Shown here one piece after another: positions 26,896-34,274 of a stretch of 64,000 bases of DNA. How positions within the stretch are numbered: position 1 is the stretch's first letter; every line of letters begins with the position of its first letter. A program made the translations under genes and the position numbers. Under the pieces are notes generated by a model. The model was not told the DNA's origin, did not search any database, and saw nothing but the letters and a program-made list of their open reading frames with translations. The stretch lies in assembly GCF_036567765.1 (NCBI RefSeq), contig NZ_DATCTU010000122.1:117445-181444 (forward strand), given 5' to 3'. The stretch comes from Pseudobacteroides sp. (lineage in GTDB: Bacteria; Bacillota; Clostridia; Acetivibrionales; DSM-2933).

Positions 26896-28128
26896 TCACT
26901 GATCTGATACCAGCCTTTTCTCACCGGTTATTTCCTTTATAGGCTTGATGTTCTGTGTCACTTCCAACGTACCAAGAAATTCGTTCTTTTCATTTCTTAC
27001 AGCAAAGTATCTTATATATACAAACTGGCCTCTCATATTGATCCAGAAGTCTTCATGATCTTTTCTTCCCGACTTTAAATCCTCTATGATTTTTTCCACT
27101 ATATGAACACTTGCAGGGGGATGGCAATTCTGCACCTGTCTTCCTATTATAGCCTTGGTTCTTGGAAATATCCTTTCCTTTGCTTGAGAAAAATATTTTA
27201 CCGCTCCATCCTTATCTACAAATGATATGTCGATAGGCAATGTATTAAGCATTGCATTTAATTCTTCTGGAGATAAGATGCCTGTCTCAAACTTTATATA
27301 CCCATTATTTGATGGGATATCACCTTTTTCTTGTCCTTTTTCTTCAATATTTACTTTAGCAGGCTTCCAATGAGCTTCTGGCTCTATTAAGCAGTAGCCT
27401 AATTCATCGCTTTCCCCAGCGATCTTCTGCCATTCGTCTTCAGAGAGTGTCTCTAAAACCATTGGGAAAAGAATATTCTCCTCTTTGAAAATCATATCGG
27501 ACACTTTATTTACAGCCTCGCTTGCCTTATTCGCCACCTGACCCGGATTGTCGTTATACTTTGAGATAAGTACTTTTGTTTCTTTGATTAATGCACGTAT
27601 TTCGTCATCTACTCCCCACATAACCTTAGGCGGAGCCGTAATACCGTACTTCTCCATATAGGGAAAAAGCAGGTTTTCCTTTCTCAAATAATGTTTGTCT
27701 ATTTCCCATAGCCGGTTAAAGTCGCCATTGAGCTCTTTTAATTTTTCACTGCTGCCTGTGCTTTTAAATGCTTCCAGATTGGGATTGATTTTTTCATTAA
27801 TAAGCCTTTCTATCTCCCTGTTTTCAAGCCTAAATGTATGAACAGGATGCCCCGGTATTTCTTCCGGCTTTTGAGGTCGGTGAATTTCTTCTATTGAGCC
27901 CTTAAAAACCGCAGCATGTACATCGCATAAGCGTTGAATTTCTTCCACAGGCATTCCTTCCATTATAAGTCCCTGCTCCATTTCAGAAATCTCAGTAGGT
28001 GAAATCCCCTGTATAAGCTCTTCAAAGCGTGGTTTGATATCTTCTACGCTTTTTCCGCTATGAAGCTCCAAAATAAGTTCCTTTAATACCTTTTGCCTGT
28101 ATTCACGGTTATTAATATATTCACTCAT
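26896..28128 (-). CDS. DUF438 protein with hemerythrin and PAS domains
   Basis: 410 residues. N-terminal DUF438 (about 10-80, SVEDIKPRFEELIQGISPTEI), a hemerythrin-like bundle (about 95-235, including DKHYLRKENLLFPYMEKYGI and IFKEENILFPM), and a C-terminal PAS domain (about 295-400, DISFVDKDGAVKYFSQAKERIFPRT, with the heme-binding-like NCHPPASV). The combination is widespread in anaerobes and is thought to sense oxygen, NO or redox state. It lies 12 bp downstream of a second DUF1858 gene, forming a two-gene unit. Confidence 0.9.
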   Translation of the reverse strand: MSEYINNREYRQKVLKELILELHSGKSVEDIKPRFEELIQGISPTEISEMEQGLIMEGMPVEEIQRLCDVHAAVFKGSIEEIHRPQKPEEIPGHPVHTFRLENREIERLINEKINPNLEAFKSTGSSEKLKELNGDFNRLWEIDKHYLRKENLLFPYMEKYGITAPPKVMWGVDDEIRALIKETKVLISKYNDNPGQVANKASEAVNKVSDMIFKEENILFPMVLETLSEDEWQKIAGESDELGYCLIEPEAHWKPAKVNIEEKGQEKGDIPSNNGYIKFETGILSPEELNAMLNTLPIDISFVDKDGAVKYFSQAKERIFPRTKAIIGRQVQNCHPPASVHIVEKIIEDLKSGRKDHEDFWINMRGQFVYIRYFAVRNEKNEFLGTLEVTQNIKPIKEITGEKRLVSDQ

Positions 28129-28140
28129 AGTACCGCCTCC

Positions 28141-28368
28141 CTATTCTATGATGTTATACCCTTTTTTTATAAATTCACTTTTTATTTTTTCCAAGTCCAT
28201 GCTTTTTATTACCGTGCCTTTGGGAATAGTTACAAAACGGCCTACTGTATTTAAAGACGCTGTATTTGTAATATGATCAAAGCCAAGTTCCTTCATAATT
28301 TCAATCAACTGCGGATCTTCTTTGCACAATTCATATACCGTCTTTGATAAGTCCAGTGTTTTTGCCAT
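28141..28368 (-). CDS. DUF1858-type protein
   Basis: 75 residues from the ATG at 28368 (GGAGG eight bases upstream). Has the DUF1858 layout (DLSKTVYELCKEDPQLIEIMKELGFDHI) with one Cys and a C-terminal extension typical of the form that precedes DUF438 genes. Probably a partner subunit of the DUF438 protein. Confidence 0.85.
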   Translation of the reverse strand: MAKTLDLSKTVYELCKEDPQLIEIMKELGFDHITNTASLNTVGRFVTIPKGTVIKSMDLEKIKSEFIKKGYNIIE

Positions 28369-28457
28369 ATTAATTTCCTCCATTTCTATCATCATGAACA
28401 AGCTTAATTTGTTTTGTAGTCTTTAATCTAATCTTAATTTATATTTAGTAATCTCTC

Positions 28458-28473
28458 TGTGATTTGAGTCATA
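28458..28473. promoter_or_regulatory. Weak Crp/Fnr-like site
   Basis: TGTGATTTGAGTCATA, with arms matching the TGTGAT-N4-ATCACA pattern at ten of twelve positions. It lies about 90 bp upstream of the DUF1858-DUF438 start. Confidence 0.3.
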
Positions 28474-28520
28474 ATTTCGTGAGAAATTGCGGTTTGAATA
28501 CGCTATATTTTCCCAGACAC

Positions 28521-28556
28521 TAAAAAGCCTGGGACTTATATTTCCCAGGCTTTTTA
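28521..28556 (-). terminator. Intrinsic terminator of the first Crp/Fnr gene
   Basis: A 14-bp perfect stem (TAAAAAGCCTGGGA with its complement) with an 8-nt loop and terminal T run. It lies 30 bp after the stop at 28587. Confidence 0.9.
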
Positions 28557-28586
28557 GCTGATCTATTATTTGGTTCAATCAAACTT

Positions 28587-29294
28587 TTATTTGTAAAGAG
28601 CATCCACATCAAGTACTAGAATCTTCTTATTTCCTATCATTTCAATAACCCCTTCATCCTGAAGAGCACTTAATTTTCTGCTTACTGTTTCCCTGGCGGT
28701 GCCGATAAAATTGGCTATACCTTCACGGCTTAAAGGCAACTCTACAAGAATCCCGTTATGATGCTTTTTGCCATATCTCTCAACAAAGTCCAATAGCACT
28801 CCATTTATACGTGATTCTATACTCTTAGTTCCCATGCTCTGCACTGTTCCTTCAATCTTCTCCATACGGCTGCACAATTCTTCTATGATTTTGATACCTA
28901 TTTCCGGATAATCACGCAAAAGTCCCTGGAAATCTTCTTTGTTAATCATACAAATATTTGTTGTCTCCAATGCTTCCACATTGTACGAGGCTTCCTGATT
29001 CTTCATCAGGTTTTTTTCTCCAAAAAAATCGCCTTGGGCAAATATATAAAGGATCTGCTCCTTACCTTCTACAGTATAACGAAAAACCTTCACCTGTCCT
29101 TGATCTATTATAATCAGGCTTTCATGGCAGCTTCCTTCCATTATTATGAGCTCACCCTTTTCGTATTTCTTTTTTACTATAAGGGCAGCTACCTTGCTTA
29201 ATTCTTCCTGAGCCAGGCCGGAGAAAATGGGAACCCTGGAAACACACAATCGGTGCTGGCAATTCTCACAGTTACATACTGTTTTTTTATTCAC
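28587..29294 (-). CDS. Crp/Fnr-family transcriptional regulator with N-terminal cysteines
   Basis: 235 residues from a GTG eight bases after GGAGG; the open frame upstream has no ribosome site. The N-terminus carries CNCENC-x4-C (Cys 7, 9, 12, 17), a possible iron-sulfur ligand set. A cNMP-like sensor domain (about 20-135) and a winged HTH with GTARETVSRKLSAL near 185 follow. The RETVSR recognition helix fits a TGTGA half-site. It lacks an obvious cAMP pocket, so redox sensing is more likely. It is downstream of the DUF6448 gene and close to hemerythrin and DUF438 genes. Confidence 0.9.
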   Translation of the reverse strand: MNKKTVCNCENCQHRLCVSRVPIFSGLAQEELSKVAALIVKKKYEKGELIIMEGSCHESLIIIDQGQVKVFRYTVEGKEQILYIFAQGDFFGEKNLMKNQEASYNVEALETTNICMINKEDFQGLLRDYPEIGIKIIEELCSRMEKIEGTVQSMGTKSIESRINGVLLDFVERYGKKHHNGILVELPLSREGIANFIGTARETVSRKLSALQDEGVIEMIGNKKILVLDVDALYK

Positions 29295-29403
29295 ACAAAT
29301 CACCTCCGTACAATTAAAGTATACGCTGTCTTTGTGTAAATAATAATATTTCATACACTTTAAGTCAATACTCTGGCGTGTTGCCATAGAAAAGAAGTAA
29401 TTT

Positions 29404-30186
29404 TTATGCTTGTCTGCTTCCAGATTGCTTTTTAAAGAAAGGAATCCCTAAAAGTATTGATGTTAACAAAAATACTGCTGATAGAATCCATGGGACATAC
29501 TGCAAGTATGAGTTTTCCGCATCAACTTCATTTTTATGGGATTCCCCAATTTCTTTTACTTGACTTGCCTCGGTTTCTTTAGTATGCCCTGCTTCACCGG
29601 TTTCCCCATGCTTTTCTCCGCTCTCTTCACCCTCAGCAAGATGGAAAAAGGCAACATATGCTTCTACATACTCTCTCCCGGCTTCCACATCATTAACATC
29701 AAAATCCTTTAAGCTCATTACTTTTTCAAATCGCTCTTTTAGTTCAGCCTTATGGTCATCAGGTATAAACTTTTCCAAAGGTGACATATCCCTTGCTTCA
29801 ATACTTTTGTCTGCAGCCAGTATTTTTTCGTCCACAGGACTTCCAGAAGGCTTAACTCCGGTAAATGGTGCACCTTCTCCCGCTCTATGAATTCTAACCA
29901 GGTTTTCAAAAAGATAATTATCCGCAAGCGTTTGTGCTTCAGGGCTTAGGCTTCTTACCTTCATTGAGAGCTCAAATGCCTTTGTCAGCTCTTTCTCTCC
30001 TTCGGGCTTCACCCATTTTAAAATGTAATTAATATTATTGTCCTCAATTGATTTCTTTGCATCTGAAACAACCGGACCGTCTACTGTATCACAATGGGCA
30101 TTAACTACCACCCCAGACAACATTGAAGCTGCTAAAACCGCTATAGACATCCCTGCAATTTTGATAACCTTTCCTATCTTATTCAT
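29404..30186 (-). CDS. DUF6448-like exported protein with C-terminal membrane anchor
   Basis: 260 residues. Signal sequence (residues 10-29), then AHCDTVDGPVVSDAKKSIE, the hallmark of DUF6448 proteins. A helical domain (about 30-190), an acidic and His-containing linker (EKHGETGEAGHTKETE), and one C-terminal helix (about 230-250) followed by a basic tail follow. The protein is likely held on the outer face of the membrane. AHCD and scattered His might bind metal. Good ribosome site (AAGGAGG). It lies 109 bp upstream of the Crp/Fnr gene on the same strand. Confidence 0.65.
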   Translation of the reverse strand: MNKIGKVIKIAGMSIAVLAASMLSGVVVNAHCDTVDGPVVSDAKKSIEDNNINYILKWVKPEGEKELTKAFELSMKVRSLSPEAQTLADNYLFENLVRIHRAGEGAPFTGVKPSGSPVDEKILAADKSIEARDMSPLEKFIPDDHKAELKERFEKVMSLKDFDVNDVEAGREYVEAYVAFFHLAEGEESGEKHGETGEAGHTKETEASQVKEIGESHKNEVDAENSYLQYVPWILSAVFLLTSILLGIPFFKKQSGSRQA

Positions 30187-30315
30187 ACATCATGCCTCCT
30201 TAAATATTTGTTATTCAATCTGTGTTTGAATATATTTTTATTTTACAAGGCACTTTTGTACTCCATAGGGATTATTTGTGAACTTTTTCGTAACATTAAA
30301 TCAATTTACAGGTAA

Positions 30316-30387
30316 GGGCATTTCAAAAAAAACATTATTCAACTATTTTTTGTATAATATCATTAATTCAGCTTTTTGAAATGCCCC
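30316..30387. terminator. 72-bp inverted-repeat element
   Basis: GGGCATTTCAAAAA pairs with TTTTTGAAATGCCC around an AT-rich 44-nt loop. It lies 13 bp after the histidine kinase stop, so it can terminate that operon. The arms are nearly the same as those at 21109-21178. Confidence 0.6.
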
Positions 30388-30400
30388 ATTGACCAGTTAA

Positions 30401-31849
30401 TTATTTGAAAATACCTAAGCTGAAACTAAAAACTGAACCTACGCCTTCGTCACTTTTCACCCATACCTTACCCCCAAGCCTTTCCACCATCTCTTTTACC
30501 AGTGCCAGCCCAAGTCCCGCTCCTTCCTTGGACATATGCCTGGTTTCATTTACTTTGTAAAACCTTTCCCAGACTTTAGGCAAATCCTTTTCAGGAATAC
30601 CAATTCCTGAATCTACTACATGGATATGTACTTCCTCCCCTGCCAGCTCACTTCTTACCTTAATCCATCCCCCTTCTGGTGTAAATCTTACTGCATTGGT
30701 AATATAATTAGTCAGAATCCTTTCAATAAAATCTTCATCCCCCAATACGGTGCTCACAGTTGAAAGACACTCACAATCTAAATCAATCTGGTGATCTTCC
30801 GCAAGGGCTGTAAGTTTTGATACTACCCTGACAATAATCTCGTTTATATTGACCTCTTTCCCTGTAACTTTTATGTTGGAGCCTTCATATCCGGCCAGAT
30901 CCAAAAGATTGTTGGCCAGCCTGTATAATCTCTGGGTTTCCTTATGAATAGTCCTTATAACTTTCAATTCCTGTTCTCGATTGTCGATAACTCCATCAAG
31001 TATAGCCTCAAGATAGCCTCTTATAGATGTGAGGGGAGTCCTTATTTCGTGTGATGCATTGGCTACAAATTCCCTTTGAATCTTCTCCATCTCACACATC
31101 CTATCCCTTTCATCCTCTAAGTCCTTAAGTGACTTTTGAAGTGCACTGCTCATATAATTAAAAGTATCTCCCAGCTTTCCGATTTCGTCATAGCAGTGAA
31201 TTTTGACTTTTTTATTGAAATTGCCCTCAGCCATTTCCAAGGAAGCCTCGGTAATTTCGATGACAGGCCTGGTTATATTTCTGGAGATAAAGAAACTCAC
31301 CACAATGACAATTATTACAGCTAACAATCCTGCTACTACAACAGTTTTCAATGCATTCAGAATACTTCCTCTTATTTCTGAAAGAGAGTGGCATATATAT
31401 ATTGCTCCAATCAACTCATCCTGACCGTATACAGGCAAAACAATTGAAAGAACCGGTTCCTTTTCATGACCCGTATTTCCCCTGCTAACAGACAGCTTGC
31501 CGTCTAGAGCCTTTTGCAGCTCATCCTCTTCGGGACATTCGTTCTCCAAATTCTTCTCTCCTACCGGTCCGCCGATGATTTCCCCTTTTTTATCCACAAC
31601 CCAAAGATTCGGTATACTTACCTTATTAAAAATACCGACTGTTTCCCTTACTCTGCTATATTCATTCATTTGCAAGTACGGCCTGACAACTGATGCCATT
31701 TCATCTGCTTGCAGGCGAAGCTGCTTTTCTTCAAGCTTAAAATAATAGCTGCTAAAAAAAATATAGAATAGTATGCTTACTATTCCTATACTTAATGAAA
31801 TAACCAATATATATGTACTAAGAAGTCTCCGAAACAAACTCTTCTTCAT
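30401..31849 (-). CDS. Membrane sensor histidine kinase (OmpR-type partner)
   Basis: 482 residues. Two membrane helices (about 13-33 and 165-188) flank an extracellular sensing domain of about 130 residues. HAMP (about 190-240), HisKA with phospho-His in ASHEIRTPLTSIRGY (about 268), and HATPase with NYITNAVRFTPEGG and GAGLGLALVKEM follow. Its start overlaps the response regulator by 32 bp. Organisation and sequence resemble PhoR/ResE-type kinases. The signal is unknown; the neighbours suggest a redox or envelope cue. Confidence 0.93.
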   Translation of the reverse strand: MKKSLFRRLLSTYILVISLSIGIVSILFYIFFSSYYFKLEEKQLRLQADEMASVVRPYLQMNEYSRVRETVGIFNKVSIPNLWVVDKKGEIIGGPVGEKNLENECPEEDELQKALDGKLSVSRGNTGHEKEPVLSIVLPVYGQDELIGAIYICHSLSEIRGSILNALKTVVVAGLLAVIIVIVVSFFISRNITRPVIEITEASLEMAEGNFNKKVKIHCYDEIGKLGDTFNYMSSALQKSLKDLEDERDRMCEMEKIQREFVANASHEIRTPLTSIRGYLEAILDGVIDNREQELKVIRTIHKETQRLYRLANNLLDLAGYEGSNIKVTGKEVNINEIIVRVVSKLTALAEDHQIDLDCECLSTVSTVLGDEDFIERILTNYITNAVRFTPEGGWIKVRSELAGEEVHIHVVDSGIGIPEKDLPKVWERFYKVNETRHMSKEGAGLGLALVKEMVERLGGKVWVKSDEGVGSVFSFSLGIFK

Positions 31850-32531
31850 TCCTAATCACCTCAAACTTATACCCTACACCCCAAACCGTTTGCAGATAAG
31901 AAAAAGGATGCCCGTCTTCAATTTTTCGCCGCAAACGTTTTATATGGGTATCCACTGTCCTCGAATCCCCAGGGTAATCATACCCCCATACCTTATCCAA
32001 AAGCTGTTCCCTTGTATATACCCTACCAGGGTTCTTTGCCAATATCCATAACAATTCGACCTCTTTAGGAGTGCAAGGAACCTTTACCCCTCCTAAAAAA
32101 ATTTCATACTTTGAAAAATCAATAGTCAAGCACTCAACCTCAATAATTTCCTTACCCTGGCTTTTACTCCCCGTCCTCCTTAACACAGCCCTGATTCTTG
32201 CTACAACTTCTCCTGGGGAAAATGGCTTGGTAATATAATCATCTCCCCCAAGATTCAATCCCAAAATTTTATCCGATTCCTGGTTTTTGGCAGACAGCAT
32301 AATAATAGGTATTTGTGACTCGCTGCGTAACTCTCGGGCTACTTGCCACCCATCCTTGTATGGCATCATAATATCCAGAATTATAATATCCGGTTTAAAG
32401 CACCTCACTAGCTCTACGGCTTTTGATCCATCACCTGCCGTACCCACTTCAAATCCCTCGGCTTCCAAATACAGCTTTAAAAGCTCTGTTACGTTTTCCT
32501 CATCATCCACAACCAGCACTTTATTCCCCAT
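31818..32531 (-). CDS. OmpR/PhoB-family response regulator
   Basis: 237 residues from the ATG at 32531 (GAGGG upstream). Receiver domain with KVLVVDDEENV, phospho-Asp in DIIILDIMMPYKDG, and conserved Lys in DDYITKPFSP. A winged-helix DNA-binding domain follows (RVYTREQLLDKVWGY, SRTVDTHIKRLRRKIE). Paired with the overlapping kinase gene. Confidence 0.95.
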   Translation of the reverse strand: MGNKVLVVDDEENVTELLKLYLEAEGFEVGTAGDGSKAVELVRCFKPDIIILDIMMPYKDGWQVARELRSESQIPIIMLSAKNQESDKILGLNLGGDDYITKPFSPGEVVARIRAVLRRTGSKSQGKEIIEVECLTIDFSKYEIFLGGVKVPCTPKEVELLWILAKNPGRVYTREQLLDKVWGYDYPGDSRTVDTHIKRLRRKIEDGHPFSYLQTVWGVGYKFEVIRNEEEFVSETS

Positions 32532-32585
32532 AAAATAGCCCTCGCTAAAAAATTTTTTCATTCTTTTATCAAAGTTTATTATTAC

Positions 32586-33221
32586 TTAAAGTGCCGTGCT
32601 AAATATTTTATTGATGCCGCCTTCTGACTTCTTATACTTATACTCACTATTAATGGTTTCAACAAATCCTTTGACCCAGGCTTCCCTAAGATCATAGAAA
32701 TTCTGCACATCACCTTCTACTTGGTTCCAGTGAGGCCTGTGAAGGCACATAGTTGTCTGCCAGACAAACTCCACATCATTGCTTGAAACAATTTCATTTA
32801 CCCTGTCACAAGGCATACCCTCCAGGATGAAATCATTGAGTGCATTAAATATTTCCTGGGGAGTATCCGCACTGCTCCTATATTCCCTTGCAGCAGCCTC
32901 GCCCTGCTCTCTGTAGATTCTAAGAAACTCAGCCTTGTTTGAAGGCTCTCGCTTCAAGAGTTCCGTAACCAGTGCTGCTTGCCTTAGCTCGGCACTTTCA
33001 ATTTTCTGCTGCAGCCAGCCGTGAATATTGGAATTGTCTATTACCTCTTCAAGAGGCTGTCGACCTGTTGATTTTCCGAACCTATTGTTAATACTGCTCA
33101 CCAAATCATCCATGTCCTTATATTTACTCTTTGCATTGTTTACTATCTCATCTTCAATTCCCTCAAACCAAAGGATTTTATTGTACAGCCAGTAGTGTAT
33201 TTTACCTAGAAAAAGACTCAT
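32586..33221 (-). CDS. Uncharacterised protein under a Crp/Fnr-type site
   Basis: 211 residues, soluble, mostly helical, no signal peptide. Distinct segments are LEEVIDNSNIHGWLQQKIESAELRQAA split by a polar middle, a Cys in EGMPCDRVNEI, and a C-x-H pair in TTMCLHRPHWNQV. Not assigned to a family I can name with confidence. A perfect TGTGAT-N4-ATCACA palindrome lies 62 bp upstream of the start. It lies between the two-component system and the second Crp/Fnr gene on the same strand. Confidence 0.7.
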   Translation of the reverse strand: MSLFLGKIHYWLYNKILWFEGIEDEIVNNAKSKYKDMDDLVSSINNRFGKSTGRQPLEEVIDNSNIHGWLQQKIESAELRQAALVTELLKREPSNKAEFLRIYREQGEAAAREYRSSADTPQEIFNALNDFILEGMPCDRVNEIVSSNDVEFVWQTTMCLHRPHWNQVEGDVQNFYDLREAWVKGFVETINSEYKYKKSEGGINKIFSTAL

Positions 33222-33282
33222 AATTGCTTCCCCCCATTTCTTTTATATCATTTTTATTTTATACCTGATTATAATCCCGGAC

Positions 33283-33298
33283 TGTGATTGCGATCACA
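33283..33298. promoter_or_regulatory. Perfect Crp/Fnr-type operator
   Basis: TGTGATTGCGATCACA: both 6-bp arms are exact. It lies 62 bp upstream of the 32586-33221 start and 27 bp after the second Crp/Fnr stop. Confidence 0.75.
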
Positions 33299-33324
33299 AA
33301 AACTGAAATATGCTTTATTACATG

Positions 33325-34035
33325 TCAGATTGAGCTTTCTAGAGCTTCCTCATTTACTATCAAAATCTTTCTGTTTCCCATAATTTCTATTATGCCTTCA
33401 TCTTTTAGCAAAGTGATTTTCCTGCTGACAGTCTCCCTCGCCACACCGATGTAGTTGGCCATTTCCTCTCTACTCATGGGAAGCTCAATCAAAGTTCCAT
33501 TATCTTGTTTTCTGCCGTACTTTTGAGATAGCTCCAAAAGCATCATATTTACCCGCGAATCAACATCCTTCGGGCTAATTTTTCTGAACATGGATTCCAT
33601 TTTTTCAAGCCGGTCACACAATACATCCATAATCTTAATGCTAATACTTGGAAACTTTAATAGAAGTTCCTGGAATTTTTGCCTCTGTATCATACAAACA
33701 ACAGTATCTTCCATTGCCTGTGCATTAAAGTCAGCCTTTCTGTCATGGATAAGGTTGCGTGCTCCGAAAAAATCCCCATTGGTTAGAATATACATGATTT
33801 GTTCCTTTCCATCCTGGGAATAGCCATAAACCTTTATCTTACCTCTGCTTACAACAATAAAATTCTGGGGTACGCTTCCTTCCGATATGACTAGAGAATC
33901 TTTTTCATACCTTCTCTGCACTATCAAAGAAACGACCTGCCTTAATTCATCCTTGTTGAGGGATGAAAAAATAGGAACACGCCCGGCACACGACATGTGC
34001 TCATCCACTGTACAACTGCAACCTGTAACTTCCAC
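33325..34035 (-). CDS. Crp/Fnr-family transcriptional regulator, second copy
   Basis: 236 residues, clearly paralogous to the 28587-29294 product. N-terminal Cys at 6, 8 and 16 (GCSCTVDEHMSCAGR). Sensor domain with VISEGSVPQNFIVVSRG and HTH with GVARETVSRKITLL. It is divergent from cooS, and the intergenic region holds a Crp/Fnr-type site. It may control cooS and itself, much as CooA or Fnr-type regulators do elsewhere, but it lacks recognisable CooA heme features. Confidence 0.92.
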   Translation of the reverse strand: MEVTGCSCTVDEHMSCAGRVPIFSSLNKDELRQVVSLIVQRRYEKDSLVISEGSVPQNFIVVSRGKIKVYGYSQDGKEQIMYILTNGDFFGARNLIHDRKADFNAQAMEDTVVCMIQRQKFQELLLKFPSISIKIMDVLCDRLEKMESMFRKISPKDVDSRVNMMLLELSQKYGRKQDNGTLIELPMSREEMANYIGVARETVSRKITLLKDEGIIEIMGNRKILIVNEEALESSI

Positions 34036-34168
34036 TTAAACACCTTCTTTAACAAGTTCACCATAATCTCTTACGCATCAAGAATAGTTTTACCCATATA
34101 TTATTAATTAAAAACTTTTATTTTGATTAAAATTTCCAGTTAAACAACCCCTAATTTGCAATTTCAAA

Positions 34169-34182
34169 GTGATTGTAATCAC
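34169..34182. promoter_or_regulatory. Crp/Fnr-type operator between regulator and cooS
   Basis: GTGATTGTAATCAC, a 5-bp-arm perfect palindrome with A on each side, giving arms AGTGAT/ATCACA. It lies 93 bp upstream of cooS and 134 bp upstream of the divergent regulator start. Confidence 0.65.
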
Positions 34183-34274
34183 ATACTTCGAATTGTTAAA
34201 TTGTTAACATAGAGTCAGAGAAATTGATAAATGGGCTATGAATTATCGAATTTTTATCAGGAGGTATAAATATT

